Source: VGKP01 sp964647695 (GTDB taxonomy: Archaea; Nanobdellota; Nanobdellia; Pacearchaeales; GW2011-AR1). From it: a DNA stretch of 64,000 nucleotides. The stretch is from assembly GCA_964647695.1 (NCBI GenBank), contig CAZYIS010000001.1:74014-138013 (forward strand), written 5' to 3'. A program made the translations under genes and the position numbers. The stretch's first letter is position 1. Every line of letters starts with the position of its first letter. Below the pieces are notes generated by a model. That model saw nothing but the letters and a program-made list of their open reading frames with translations. It was not told the origin of the DNA and made no database searches. This document shows, in pieces, positions 8,456-17,893 of this stretch.

Positions 8456-9388
8456 ATGAAGCATTCCATAAAAATAACTATTGTTCTTTTAGCCATGTTT
8501 CTTCTAGCCCAATTCATCGGTCTAGCAGTAATAAACTCCTATAATCCTCATAGCATCGAAGTTAAAAATGAAAATGGAACTTTAATCAATGCAACCACCT
8601 ATAATTTACCCTATGGTATGGGTCCACCAGAAGGAGTAACTCCCGAAGGTAATATTTTTTCCATCGTTATAGCTCTGATTATTGCCATTGTTGTTATGTT
8701 TCTTCTAATGAAATTCGGTGCCCAAACATTTCTAAGAGTTTGGTTCTTCGTAGTTATTATTTTGGCTCTGGCCATAACCATTAATGCTCCTTTATCCTTA
8801 TTTGCTAAATATGCATCTTCCATTGCTCTTCTAATTGCTCTACCTTTAGCCTATCTAAAAGTTTTCAAAAGAAATATTCTAGTTCATAATGCTACCGAAT
8901 TATTTATCTATCCTGGCATTGCAGCCATATTTGTTCCTCTACTAAACATATGGACCATAATTATTCTATTGATTATTATTTCTCTTTATGATATGTGGGC
9001 CGTATGGCATTCTGGAGTAATGCAAAAGATGGCCAAATATCAAATAAAAACTCTAAAAATATTCTCAGGTTTCTTCATACCCTATCTAGGAAAAAAAGAA
9101 AGAGACATGGTCAATCAAGCAAAACTTTCCAAATCAATGAAACTAAAAAATAAAAAGATTAAAGTAAACATTGCTCTTCTTGGTGGAGGAGATATAGTAT
9201 TTCCCATGATTTTAGCTGGAGTTGTGCTAAGAACTCTAGATTGGCAACATGCCCTATTAATTCCATTCGGTGCTCTTCTAGGTTTAGCCTATCTATTCTA
9301 TCGCTCAGAAAAAGGTAAGTTTTATCCTGCCATGCCATTCATAACAGTAGGATGTTTTATTGCCCTTGCTATTGCCTATTTGATTTAA
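8456..9388 (+). CDS. Presenilin-family intramembrane aspartyl protease
   Basis: Multi-pass membrane protease of the presenilin/signal peptide peptidase (A22) superfamily, which cuts transmembrane segments. About nine hydrophobic helices are visible. The three hallmark motifs are present: SLYD (Asp179) in TM6, LLGGGDIVFP (Asp246, the GxGD motif) in TM7, and YPAMP near residue 294 in place of PALP in TM9. The start lies 2 bp after the FttA stop, so it belongs to that operon. Substrates are unknown; signal-peptide remnants are the usual proposal for microbial members. Its end overlaps the convergent gene by 20 bp. Confidence 0.87.
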   Translation: MKHSIKITIVLLAMFLLAQFIGLAVINSYNPHSIEVKNENGTLINATTYNLPYGMGPPEGVTPEGNIFSIVIALIIAIVVMFLLMKFGAQTFLRVWFFVVIILALAITINAPLSLFAKYASSIALLIALPLAYLKVFKRNILVHNATELFIYPGIAAIFVPLLNIWTIIILLIIISLYDMWAVWHSGVMQKMAKYQIKTLKIFSGFFIPYLGKKERDMVNQAKLSKSMKLKNKKIKVNIALLGGGDIVFPMILAGVVLRTLDWQHALLIPFGALLGLAYLFYRSEKGKFYPAMPFITVGCFIALAIAYLI

Positions 9389-9962
9389 TATGCTCTCTAG
9401 TTGCTTTTTTCATTTCTCTAAGTAATCCTTCAATTATTTTTCTATTGATAAAATAACTCGTGGCCACATATGGGCAAGCATCATTCTTGCTTTTATCTCT
9501 CATAAAATCTGCGGCTACGTTTATTTCTTCGAGTTTTATCTTAGGCAATATCAATGGATAAAATTTAAACTCCTCACTCATATCGTGACCTATGGCTAAT
9601 GTTTTTCCATAGGTTCCATCAGCCGTATGTCCTAGAAATCGATCAGGATATTCATCATTTATTCCGAAAATTAAAGCAACACTACTAAAAACCGCCATAT
9701 TTCCTTTTTCAATTTGGTAGGCTCTTGAAAAACCTTGGGCAACACCAATACTAGAATATAATCTTTGATAAAATAACTCATTTGGTTCTTTTTTCATATC
9801 TTTATTTGCTCCAAAATAATGTCCGAATACTCCTCCATAATGTGGAACCTCATTCAATATGGATTGTAAATTCTTATTTTCTGCTCCATGAAATCCAAAA
9901 GATTTGAATCTTTTTAGGTTTGAAACCAATTCACTCCATCCGTTTATTTTTGAAACATTCAT
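9369..9962 (-). CDS. Unknown cytosolic protein, possible ADP-ribosyltransferase-like fold
   Basis: 197 aa, soluble, no signal peptide. I do not recognise the family. The segment FGFHGAENKNLQSILNEV resembles the 'HG-x-NL-x-IL' opening of ADP-ribosyltransferase-like folds. It is followed by aromatic and Gly-rich segments (GGVFGHYFGA, FSRAY) and an alternating hydrophobic strand (MAVFSSVALIFGI). This is only a weak resemblance. The gene is convergent with the presenilin-like protease, overlapping its last 20 bp, and lies back to back with the TrmB regulator. The two could be co-regulated, but nothing in the sequence proves it. Confidence 0.6.
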   Translation of the reverse strand: MNVSKINGWSELVSNLKRFKSFGFHGAENKNLQSILNEVPHYGGVFGHYFGANKDMKKEPNELFYQRLYSSIGVAQGFSRAYQIEKGNMAVFSSVALIFGINDEYPDRFLGHTADGTYGKTLAIGHDMSEEFKFYPLILPKIKLEEINVAADFMRDKSKNDACPYVATSYFINRKIIEGLLREMKKATREHIKSNRQ

Positions 9963-10036
9963 AATTTCACTATTGGTTCATCGTTCTTAAATCTTAGTAT
10001 ATTGTTGTAACTGGGCAATGACACTCTATGGAAAGA

Positions 10037-10044
10037 TTTAAATA
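10037..10044 (+). promoter_or_regulatory. TATA box for the TrmB-like regulator
   Basis: TTTAAATA is centred 25.5 bp before the ATG at 10066, predicting a leaderless transcript. Confidence 0.6.
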
Positions 10045-10065
10045 GCCTTTATTTGTTACTGGAAC

Positions 10066-10854
10066 ATGATAATTAAACCAGAATTGGTCAAGAGAATAAA
10101 AGATTACTTTAATTTGAATATTTACGAAGCTAAGGTATGGCTAGCATTGCTTTCCAAAGGAATTGCTTCTGCCAGAGAAGTAGCTGACCTTTCCGGAGTA
10201 CCAAGATCCAGAACCTATGACGTACTTGAAGGTCTAGAGAAGAGAGGATTTGCCATTACTAAGATTGGAAAACCAGTAAAGTATATTTCTGTTAAACCTA
10301 TAGAAGTCATTGAAAAAATGAAAACCAATGTAATGCAAGATGCTCAAGAAAGAGTTAAATCTCTTGGAGAATTAAAAGGAACATCCGAATATACAGAATT
10401 AGAACAATTACATAATTCCGGAATTGCACCTATAAAATCCCATGACATAACAGGTTCATTAAAAGGAAGATCTAACATATTAACTAGACTAAGAGAAGTA
10501 CTAGATAATGCTCAAAGTGAAGTAATTATTTCCACTTCAGTTTCAGATTTCGAAGATAAAAGCAGAGTACTGTTACCTGCAATTGAGAAAATGAATAAAA
10601 ATAATGTCAAGGTAAAACTGTCTCTTTCTGGAGATCAAGATAAGGTAAGGAAATTGAATGCAAAACATGGTCTAAAAGCAAAATATAGCGAGTCCAATGC
10701 AAGATTTTTCATAGCTGACAAGAAAGAAACTTTCTTCATGGTTACCCCTGAAAATTCAGAAGAAGAAATGGGAGTATGGCTTCAAAGTCCATTCTTTACT
10801 TCATCCATAACTCAAATTTTAGATAATTCACTTAAATTAGGTTTGTTAAAGTAA
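10066..10854 (+). CDS. TrmB-family transcriptional regulator
   Basis: 262 aa. An N-terminal winged helix-turn-helix (about residues 10-75) carries the family hallmarks LNIYEAKVWLALL, SGVPRSRTYDVLEGLEKRGF and the wing GKPVKYISV. A linker helix (residues 80-115) likely dimerises. The C-terminal half (about 135-260) resembles the phospholipase D-like effector domain of TrmB proteins. Members bind sugars or other metabolites and control their own and neighbouring promoters; the ligand here cannot be read. The leaderless promoter is clear. A small gene follows 4 bp after the stop. Confidence 0.88.
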   Translation: MIIKPELVKRIKDYFNLNIYEAKVWLALLSKGIASAREVADLSGVPRSRTYDVLEGLEKRGFAITKIGKPVKYISVKPIEVIEKMKTNVMQDAQERVKSLGELKGTSEYTELEQLHNSGIAPIKSHDITGSLKGRSNILTRLREVLDNAQSEVIISTSVSDFEDKSRVLLPAIEKMNKNNVKVKLSLSGDQDKVRKLNAKHGLKAKYSESNARFFIADKKETFFMVTPENSEEEMGVWLQSPFFTSSITQILDNSLKLGLLK

Positions 10855-10858
10855 CACC

Positions 10859-11104
10859 ATGGGCTATGAACTCGTTCTTGATCCTTCGGGAAATTATCTT
10901 TCCAGCAATGGACAAAACTACAAGGGACATTTCAAACCTAATCACCTAAATCCTATTGAAAAAGCAATTTTAATGACTGCTGCAAGAAATACTATTAATT
11001 CTAATTATATTCTAGAAGCCAAGATAGTTCAAAGATGTTTTGCCTTTTTTGACCTAGAAACTAGATTAAAACTAATTATTGATTATGAAGAAAGTAAGAG
11101 TTAA
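10859..11104 (+). CDS. Small conserved-looking protein downstream of TrmB, 81 aa
   Basis: A soluble 81-aa protein starting 4 bp after the TrmB-like regulator, so it is co-transcribed. No known domain is recognised. It has a polar N-terminus with Gly/Asn turns and a predicted helical C-terminal half (residues 33-75). It ends on a TTAA tetramer that also contains the stop codon of the convergent CCA-adding enzyme gene. It may be a partner or target of the regulator, by position only. Confidence 0.65.
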   Translation: MGYELVLDPSGNYLSSNGQNYKGHFKPNHLNPIEKAILMTAARNTINSNYILEAKIVQRCFAFFDLETRLKLIIDYEESKS

Positions 11105-12363
11105 TTAACCGTAAATTCAACCATATCCATTTCTTTTATCTTTTTAGCGTATTTTTTATCCCATTGCTCTAAAAATCGTTTAGCCGAATAATTAATCTTA
11201 ATTTTACTGTGAATTGCTTTATTTTTAATAAATGTATTTTTATTAGCTTTCCTAAAAGCCGTAACTGCCTTTTTCATCTCCATTGGAGGTCCAATTTTTA
11301 TCATTTCTCCCCTAGATTTAACAATAAGATAAAAATTAGCACTTTGCTTATCATCATATAAGAATTCCTTTCTAATGATTAAAAATTGTTTTTCTATATC
11401 TTTAATAACAAAGCTATAAAACTTTTTTAGTTTGGTTCCAGCTATATCTCCTGCCTGCTTATTAGTAACTATTTTAACATTAACAAATTCTGCCTTTTTT
11501 CTATTAGCTTCTTCAATAATCTCCTCCACATCTATATTTTTTTCTTCAAAAAAGTCAACGCTAGGTTTACTTAAAAATTGTCTTGCTTTGTTTTGGAACT
11601 TTTGAAAAGTCTCATTGTTCAATGCGGCTAAAACGTTTCTATCTTTCCAGGTAGGATCAATCAAAACGATAGGATTATTGAGCTTACTTTCATTTAGATT
11701 TATTATTATTTCATCTTCATTTTTATATCTTTTAGCCGGATCAAGTATTATTCTTCCTTTAACCTTTACCAATTCCTTCAGCATCTTATCAAAACTCTTA
11801 TAATATATCAATAAACATTCAAGAGCATAGCCTGAAAAACCTTTAATATAACTTTCAGCTCCATAAACTCCCTGGGCTTTACAGAATGTCTTGGCCATAG
11901 CTATTTGTTCAGCAATTTTTTTGTTTATATTTTTTTTAACATAGTTCACATGGAAATAGCTCAGATCAGTTACATTTCTTGCTTCTTTTGTCGTATTTAT
12001 TTTAGTTACAGGTATTATTTCAAAGACAATATTCCCTCTTCGTATCTTAAAATAATCTCTACTACCATGCAATCTTTCATAACCTTCTTTCAAATTTTTA
12101 GCAACTGATTTAACAACTTTTTCAAGTTCTTCCGATAGATTTTCATATTTCCAATCAAATCTAATAAATACATCTATATCATACTCCTTCTTTCTAACCA
12201 GCGTTCCTTTAGCATAGCTTCCACCTATAAATATTTCAGCATTAATTTTTTGATTTTTTATTGCCCTTTCCAGTTCACTTTTAACAATTTTTAATTCAGA
12301 TTTAATTATACTGACTTCTTTTTTATCTGGTAAAACTAGCATATTTTTGAGTATCTCTTTCAT
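11101..12363 (-). CDS. cca: CCA-adding enzyme (archaeal class I tRNA nucleotidyltransferase)
   Basis: Adds or repairs the 3' CCA of tRNAs. It carries the polymerase-beta superfamily active site GGSYAKGT followed by YDIDVF (the two catalytic Asp) near residues 47-67, and the third acidic strand FEIIPV. The archaeal class I central domain is plain (AKTFCKAQGVYGAESYIKGF, then GYALECLLIYY). At 420 aa it has the expected length (about 430-450). Its stop shares TTAA with the preceding plus-strand gene. Identification is firm. Confidence 0.92.
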   Translation of the reverse strand: MKEILKNMLVLPDKKEVSIIKSELKIVKSELERAIKNQKINAEIFIGGSYAKGTLVRKKEYDIDVFIRFDWKYENLSEELEKVVKSVAKNLKEGYERLHGSRDYFKIRRGNIVFEIIPVTKINTTKEARNVTDLSYFHVNYVKKNINKKIAEQIAMAKTFCKAQGVYGAESYIKGFSGYALECLLIYYKSFDKMLKELVKVKGRIILDPAKRYKNEDEIIINLNESKLNNPIVLIDPTWKDRNVLAALNNETFQKFQNKARQFLSKPSVDFFEEKNIDVEEIIEEANRKKAEFVNVKIVTNKQAGDIAGTKLKKFYSFVIKDIEKQFLIIRKEFLYDDKQSANFYLIVKSRGEMIKIGPPMEMKKAVTAFRKANKNTFIKNKAIHSKIKINYSAKRFLEQWDKKYAKKIKEMDMVEFTVN

Positions 12364-12397
12364 ACTAAGAATAAGTAATTTGGATATTTAAACTAAT

Positions 12398-12799
12398 TTA
12401 TTTGTTCTGTTCTTTATCTTTCTGTTGTTTTCCAACCTTGCTAAGATCAACTATATACTTTCCATTCTCCAATTGGTATACTCTAGGTTTATCCATGGCA
12501 AATAATTTTGGCAAATCCAATAGATATTTACCTGGTTTCAATATTTTTATGCTTTCAAAATCAAGGAAAACCGGCACTTCTTCATCTTCAACACCAGTAA
12601 TATCCCTCACATCTTGTTCTATTTGCTGTTTTTCCTGATCTGTGAGCTTTGGTTCAAGTGCACCCTGTTCAGTTAGCTGCTTTAGCTTCTCTTCTTTAAT
12701 AAAAAAGAAAAATTTACTCTTACATTTACTACATCCAACCAGAATTTCATTGGATCCGTCTTTGAATATTTCTGAGCAGTGAACACATTTATAGGGCAT
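12398..12799 (-). CDS. Archaeal zinc-ribbon protein (COG3364-like)
   Basis: 133 aa. An N-terminal zinc ribbon has CxxC pairs at Cys5/Cys8 and Cys23/Cys26. A Lys/Glu-rich linker follows, then a small beta-rich C-terminal domain (about residues 80-125) that includes GKYLLDLPKLF and KYIVDL. The layout fits the uncharacterised archaeal zinc-ribbon proteins of COG3364; I cannot confirm that by search. Cytosolic, function unknown. It lies between the CCA-adding enzyme and a secreted protein, all on the minus strand. Confidence 0.75.
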   Translation of the reverse strand: MPYKCVHCSEIFKDGSNEILVGCSKCKSKFFFFIKEEKLKQLTEQGALEPKLTDQEKQQIEQDVRDITGVEDEEVPVFLDFESIKILKPGKYLLDLPKLFAMDKPRVYQLENGKYIVDLSKVGKQQKDKEQNK

Positions 12800-12844
12800 A
12801 TTAAAGAAAAATAAACTAGGTTAATAAAGTTTTATGTGATTTTA

Positions 12845-13615
12845 TTAATAGCCTAGGCTAAAACTATAGGTTCCTTCGCTTCCCTGTGGATCCATAATAT
12901 CTATTTTAGCAGTGTAACCATTTGCATTACTTGGTTGTTGAACAATGCTGACTGTTCCTCTTCCGACAACATTATATAATTTAAGTGTTTTTCCATCCGT
13001 AGGTATTCCTGCTCCGAAACTATATAGTCCATTCAAATTCCCATGGCCATTCTCAATTACTTCAGTATATTTATTACCCTGCAAAGCCATTAATAATTCA
13101 GAGTCCACATTTCCAGAAAATGAGAATAAATTATTACTAACGCCATCTAAATTATTAACTAATATCTTTGCTCTTCTGCAGGTCACATTATATTTCCCGT
13201 ATAGCAATAATGAAGAGGGTCTAACATCATAGCAATTAAGATTTGATGCAGGAGAACAAGTATACTCTGCATCAATATTACTATCACAAGTATCATCAGT
13301 TGCAGGATATGAACCTTTTCCGCTGGAAATAGGTACATAACTGTCTTCACCAATATTATAATATTGTTCAGCATAACCATTGGGCAAGAAATTTCCTGAA
13401 TTTTGAGTCAAAAGAGAATTATTGTCTATTGCCTGTTGCAAAGTCATAACATTTCCAGAAACATTAACCATGACCTCATCGGAACTATGACCCATAACTG
13501 CAGGATTAGGATTAGGAGAATTATAGGCAAATGCAAATATTGCACCCACCATAGCAAATAAACCTATAAACAAAACCAGGAGCTTTGTTTTTGTAATATT
13601 AACCTCTACTTTCAT
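12845..13615 (-). CDS. Secreted protein with N-terminal anchor and PAVMGHSxDE motif (paralogue of 31228-31701)
   Basis: 256 aa. The N-terminus MKVEVNITKTKLLVLF leads into one hydrophobic helix (residues 12-31), then a short linker and PAVMGHSSDE. The protein at 31228-31701 starts almost the same way and also has PAVMGHSVDE, so the two are paralogues with divergent C-terminal halves. The extracellular part has about six cysteines near residues 109-147 and a beta-rich tail. A TATA-like TATTTAAA lies about 25 bp upstream on the minus strand. Likely a surface or fibre protein; no enzymatic motif is seen. Confidence 0.75.
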   Translation of the reverse strand: MKVEVNITKTKLLVLFIGLFAMVGAIFAFAYNSPNPNPAVMGHSSDEVMVNVSGNVMTLQQAIDNNSLLTQNSGNFLPNGYAEQYYNIGEDSYVPISSGKGSYPATDDTCDSNIDAEYTCSPASNLNCYDVRPSSLLLYGKYNVTCRRAKILVNNLDGVSNNLFSFSGNVDSELLMALQGNKYTEVIENGHGNLNGLYSFGAGIPTDGKTLKLYNVVGRGTVSIVQQPSNANGYTAKIDIMDPQGSEGTYSFSLGY

Positions 13616-13645
13616 AATATATCTAGAATTAATTAGTATTTAAAT

Positions 13646-14035
13646 TTAATTTAACAACAATTCAATTTTTTTTGGGTCTCTCTTTATTTCCTTAACCACC
13701 GAAGAAGGGCCTATAACCGTAAGTGCAGAGCTATCTCCAACTAAATTCTTTGCCAAATTATATTTCATTTTATCTATAAATCCTTTTTCTTTCATGCTAG
13801 GAGCAATAACTGCCAGTTCAATTCCCTTAAATCCTTTAATATGATCGACCATAGCCATGGTATCTTCAATTAATCTTGCTTCCTCTTCTGCTCTTAATCT
13901 TCCATGGATAATCACAATTTTATTACTAAGTACCAGATCTAAAATCTTTTTTACCCTTTCGCTTATTCCCATCTTTTCCACTTCTGCGAAGGGTATTACC
14001 TGCATACTCAATCCATTTATTTTTTTATTTTTCAT
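13646..14035 (-). CDS. DUF2073 family protein
   Basis: 129 aa, cytosolic. The sequence (VIPFAEVEKMG, IIHGRLRAEEEARLIEDTM, GFKGIELAV) matches the archaeal DUF2073 family as I know it. In many archaea that family sits beside an Era-like GTPase, exactly as here, where the GTPase gene ends 8 bp upstream. The pair probably acts together; the biochemical role is unknown. The operon reads from the large PKD protein through the GTPase into this gene. Confidence 0.8.
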   Translation of the reverse strand: MKNKKINGLSMQVIPFAEVEKMGISERVKKILDLVLSNKIVIIHGRLRAEEEARLIEDTMAMVDHIKGFKGIELAVIAPSMKEKGFIDKMKYNLAKNLVGDSSALTVIGPSSVVKEIKRDPKKIELLLN

Positions 14036-14043
14036 CTTCTTTT

Positions 14044-14682
14044 TTATGCTTTTTTTGCCAATTTAAATAACGATTCATAAAACTCATCCATATTTAATCC
14101 ATCCTTTGCCGATATTCCCACCACATCATATTCTGGAAATGCTGCTTCAACTTTTTTAAGATCTGCTTTTTTAAGATCAATTTTATTTGCTACAATCAAC
14201 ACAGGGATTTTTCTAGCAGCCACATTACCTATAATCGTAATATTTACCTGGGAATAAGGATTTTCAGCGGAATCAAGAACCACCACTATGGCATCCATAT
14301 CATCTAACCATTGAATACTTTCGATTATTCCCTGAGTAGCTTCCTTTGCTCTTTTTTTAGCATCTCCTTTCTTTATTCCAAATTCTATAAACTCCTCATA
14401 ATCAATTTTAGTTGCAATACCTGGAGTATCCACAAGTTTGAAGGTAAGTGTTTTGCCCTTATGCTTTATTTCTACCTTCTCTTTGAATTGCACATGTCTA
14501 GTTTCGTGAGGCACCTTACTAGCCATACCTATTTCTTCTCCAGTCCAGTCTTTACATATCCTATTGGCCAAACTAGTTTTACCTGAATTTGGAGGTCCAT
14601 AGAATCCAATCTTAATATTCTCTTTTTTTCTAAAGAGCATCTTAAGCATTCTCTTTGAAAAGTTTTTTAATATCTTTAACAT
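14044..14682 (-). CDS. Era-like small GTPase
   Basis: 212 aa. It has the G-protein motifs in order: P-loop GPPNSGKTS near residues 29-37, switch II DTPG near residue 88, and NKID near 166 followed by a GISAKDGL-type G5. This is the archaeal Era-like family that co-occurs with DUF2073, the next gene. A basic, hydrophobic N-terminus (MLKILKNFSKRMLKMLF) may bind membrane or RNA. It starts 9 bp after the surface-protein gene. Its role is not established; ribosome or membrane functions are both possible. Confidence 0.85.
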   Translation of the reverse strand: MLKILKNFSKRMLKMLFRKKENIKIGFYGPPNSGKTSLANRICKDWTGEEIGMASKVPHETRHVQFKEKVEIKHKGKTLTFKLVDTPGIATKIDYEEFIEFGIKKGDAKKRAKEATQGIIESIQWLDDMDAIVVVLDSAENPYSQVNITIIGNVAARKIPVLIVANKIDLKKADLKKVEAAFPEYDVVGISAKDGLNMDEFYESLFKLAKKA

Positions 14683-14691
14683 ATTTTTAAT

Positions 14692-17427
14692 TTAATAATT
14701 TGTTTTAATAAACCTTCCGTCTCCTGAATTTTGCTGCTTTCTCTTGTCAATTTCTCTTACCACTTTTCTATTTTCTATAAATTTGAAAACTGGTATTTCC
14801 CACATTCCAGTTCTTTTTCCATCTATTTTTCTAAATGCATAGCTCAATTGTTCATTGGACCAATTATATTTTATCAATTGGGACATTATTTGATTATCGC
14901 TATTTCTTCCAACTCTAGCATTGAATATGAAATTTATTATATTATACAAATCATCTTTATTTTTGAAAAGGTGGGCTTCATATCTAAACTTATACCATTC
15001 CTGCAGAGCCAGATAAACCACCAGGAATATAACTATCAATAAAATATAGAACCATTTAGCAGTACTGGGCCTATTTCCTCCTTCTGGAGTTGGAGGCAAT
15101 GCATCCACCACTACTCCTAGTTCTTTCATGTCTGGAGTAACATACATTCCCAAGTCAGCTACACTTATTTTTTCAGGAATTAAGAATTCTATGCTTTTGT
15201 CACCATTAATCGGAATAGCCATATATCCACTCGATTGATCAAAAGAACCATTTTGTTTATAATCCTCTTTGAATATTATCTGATTCATAGGATAATATAT
15301 AATAAGATTAGCTGGGGTGCTAACTTTTCCTTTAGCATCTATTTTTATCTGAGTAAATGAAGGAATAAATCCTGTATCGGTTTGTTTAGATATTTGTTTA
15401 TAGTTAACCATCACATTATAATTATCCGTATCCCATTTTATTATCTTTAATCTGATATTATCTTTCTGAACGTTTGTAACCGCAGAATAATCTCCTTCTG
15501 AAAGGGTTAAAGCAGGAGCTACATTTATTCCTTGAAAACCTACATCTATAGGTAAGCTACCACTTGCATCAGTAGCTATTCCATAGGGGACGTTCAAAGC
15601 GATAAGTTGATTCAGTAAAATTATTTTATCCGCATCTGTAGAATTACCAAATTGAACATTAAGATTATTAAGTGTATTATTAATATTAGTCATATTTAAT
15701 TTATTCAATATGGCATTTCCTACCCAGGAATCATAGCTGCTCAAAACATTACTCATATTATTTAGGCCAGAGGTATATCTATTAATTAAAATATTAAATG
15801 CCGTGGTCGGATTGCCAGCTATTATACTTATTATTTTTCTAGCCATTTTTCCATCCTGCCTTGTTACTTCTAATTCTAGATTAAACGTTCCATCCTTCAT
15901 ATATTTATGATTAGTATTTTTAGTTTGAGTTGTTACATCCGGAGCACCATCTCCAAACTTCCAAACCACCGAACTAACATTTTGATCCATGCTCAGAGTA
16001 AATGTAGTATCAATTCCCACCAAAACTGCTTTAGGATTAACATCAAATGAAAAACTAGGTGTTACATTTATAGGAATATCTGAAACCAATGAACTAGAAT
16101 CAATATAAAAACTTAATTTCTTCTGTGAAGTATTCAAGGGCAAACTAAAATTAGCTTTTGCAATATCATAGTTAAGATACCCTGAACTCAAACTAGAGTT
16201 CACTGAATTTATGGAGTATAAACCGTAATTTATTTTAGAGACTGTACGTCCTTCTTCCGTATATCCTAAAGCTCCAGAAAAGGTCAAATTTTGATCTATG
16301 CTAGAGGTTACAAGTATTGGAATTACGCAACCATTGGTACAGTTTGTCCCATAGGTATTAGTTATATAATTCGTAGAATCCATCGCCAGAGTATTCTCAT
16401 TTAATATGGAGTAGGTATTATCATTTACAAAAAACTGCGAATTATTGAATTTTTTAGCCGTAGCAAATATACTAAATGTATCTCCGGTCGGATAATCTGG
16501 ACCAAAGTCGGTTCCATAGCCCCCACATTTTATGCTGCTTTGACCATATACTTTAATTTTATAGGGATTATCATTACTTCCAGAAATACAAACATAATAC
16601 TCTCCTGCCCTTGCTCCTGGATTTTGCACTAAACAACTTACCGTCTGCCATGAATAATTAATCTGCGGCAATGTACAACTAGGAGCATTGGCAATGTATC
16701 CATCATCAGCATAATATAGCTGCATAATTGCTTGAGTATTATATCCCTGAAAACTGATATTGGTTAAATTTGCCCCCAACAAAAATGCTGCTGAAGAAGG
16801 TAATGTAATCTTTTGGCATACTGGGCCGCCATTGGTTGTGCTAGGTAAGGCCAATTCTTCAGTAGGTATGGTTTGCTTATTCAAACAGCCATAGTTATCC
16901 GTGGTGCTGGACTCATTAGTATATCCATAGGTTTGAACATTACTTACATTCCATCCGACAAAATCAATCTTTGCACCTGGAAATTCGGACTGTCCGATAT
17001 TACTCGTTGCTGATAAGTTTATAGAAGTAATGGCTACATTTGTTTTTCCAGAGACTATGTTAAATCCAATTAATTTTTTCTCATTGGCTGCTAAATGAAT
17101 CGTGTTTAAGGCTCCGGCCGATGTAGTATACTGGGAAGTACAATTTTTAATTGTGCAATTGTATTCTATCCCTTCCTGAAAACCATTCAGTTTAATAAAA
17201 TCCAATAACTTTATGCTATTATTAAAATTATCTCTCAAAATCGCATTAGTATTTTGATTTGTCAGACTAAAATTAATATTACCTCTTAAAGATTCCCCGC
17301 CATTATAATAATTTTCAATACTATTATTTCCATAGGCGAACGTTACACTGCTAGCATTAACCTGAAAAATTGCAAAAGCCAGAACTACTAAAGTTAAAAC
17401 TAAAAAACCTGCATGCTCTTTTTTCAT
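14692..17427 (-). CDS. Large cell-surface protein with PKD domain and C-terminal membrane anchor
   Basis: 911 aa. It has a signal peptide (residues 1-25, ending QVNA-SS) and a long Asn/Ser/Thr-rich extracellular region with paired cysteines. A PKD-type Ig fold lies near residues 465-545 (VVWKFGDGAPD, HKYMKDGTFNLELEV). One TM helix near residues 795-815 (WFYILLIVIFLVVYLAL) precedes a cytoplasmic tail of about 95 residues. The tail (NWSNEQLSYAFRKIDGK) looks like a small helical domain. It is the first gene of the segment running into the Era-like GTPase and DUF2073. Probably an adhesin or S-layer-associated protein of the adjacent pilus locus. Confidence 0.8.
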   Translation of the reverse strand: MKKEHAGFLVLTLVVLAFAIFQVNASSVTFAYGNNSIENYYNGGESLRGNINFSLTNQNTNAILRDNFNNSIKLLDFIKLNGFQEGIEYNCTIKNCTSQYTTSAGALNTIHLAANEKKLIGFNIVSGKTNVAITSINLSATSNIGQSEFPGAKIDFVGWNVSNVQTYGYTNESSTTDNYGCLNKQTIPTEELALPSTTNGGPVCQKITLPSSAAFLLGANLTNISFQGYNTQAIMQLYYADDGYIANAPSCTLPQINYSWQTVSCLVQNPGARAGEYYVCISGSNDNPYKIKVYGQSSIKCGGYGTDFGPDYPTGDTFSIFATAKKFNNSQFFVNDNTYSILNENTLAMDSTNYITNTYGTNCTNGCVIPILVTSSIDQNLTFSGALGYTEEGRTVSKINYGLYSINSVNSSLSSGYLNYDIAKANFSLPLNTSQKKLSFYIDSSSLVSDIPINVTPSFSFDVNPKAVLVGIDTTFTLSMDQNVSSVVWKFGDGAPDVTTQTKNTNHKYMKDGTFNLELEVTRQDGKMARKIISIIAGNPTTAFNILINRYTSGLNNMSNVLSSYDSWVGNAILNKLNMTNINNTLNNLNVQFGNSTDADKIILLNQLIALNVPYGIATDASGSLPIDVGFQGINVAPALTLSEGDYSAVTNVQKDNIRLKIIKWDTDNYNVMVNYKQISKQTDTGFIPSFTQIKIDAKGKVSTPANLIIYYPMNQIIFKEDYKQNGSFDQSSGYMAIPINGDKSIEFLIPEKISVADLGMYVTPDMKELGVVVDALPPTPEGGNRPSTAKWFYILLIVIFLVVYLALQEWYKFRYEAHLFKNKDDLYNIINFIFNARVGRNSDNQIMSQLIKYNWSNEQLSYAFRKIDGKRTGMWEIPVFKFIENRKVVREIDKRKQQNSGDGRFIKTNY

Positions 17428-17467
17428 ATATTATACAACAATACTTTGTTTAAAAATATAACTACCC

Positions 17468-17893
17468 CTAGGCTATTTCCCAATAAAACACCCTTATTCT
17501 TTTGGCCCTATCCAAGTTATCCAGAGTTAGGTTAGTGGATATTATTCTTTCTGAAGAATATATATTGCTTTTTTTATCAAAATTATTTAGGCTCGGATCA
17601 CAACTTTGATTTATACTACACAATTTTAGGGTATAATTTAATTTGCTAGAGTCTAGATTATTATTCAGCACTAGATTCAAATCATTTATTACATTAGTAT
17701 CATTATTCAAAATTTCATTTCTCAAAGAATCATTGTTAGCTATATAGTTAAGCAGGGTTGAAATTTGATCGCTTGGATCTTTGACACTTTCTACTTTTTG
17801 ACTAGAATATAATATCAAAAAAGCAGACAATATTATTAAAACTGCTAATGTAGCCTCTATTATTCTTAGCCATGCTTTTTTATTTTTTACCAT
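17468..17893 (-). CDS. Pilin-like membrane protein, 141 aa
   Basis: A basic N-terminus (MVKNKKAWLRIIEATL) leads into a hydrophobic helix to about residue 28, then an Asn/Asp/Ser-rich extracellular domain with two cysteines near residues 92 and 99. The KKA-WLRIIE junction resembles a prepilin-type site with Glu at +6 rather than +5. The gene overlaps the preceding pilin-like gene by 7 bp, so the two are coupled. A minor pilin role is inferred from architecture and location. Confidence 0.75.
   Translation of the reverse strand: MVKNKKAWLRIIEATLAVLIILSAFLILYSSQKVESVKDPSDQISTLLNYIANNDSLRNEILNNDTNVINDLNLVLNNNLDSSKLNYTLKLCSINQSCDPSLNNFDKKSNIYSSERIISTNLTLDNLDRAKRIRVFYWEIA

Noticed and set aside
8456..9388. 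The presenilin-like protease as the missing prepilin peptidase
   Set aside because: Both are GxGD-type proteases, but this protein has the SPP/presenilin YD, GxGD and PAxP set rather than the FlaK/PibD layout, so it is not assigned that role.
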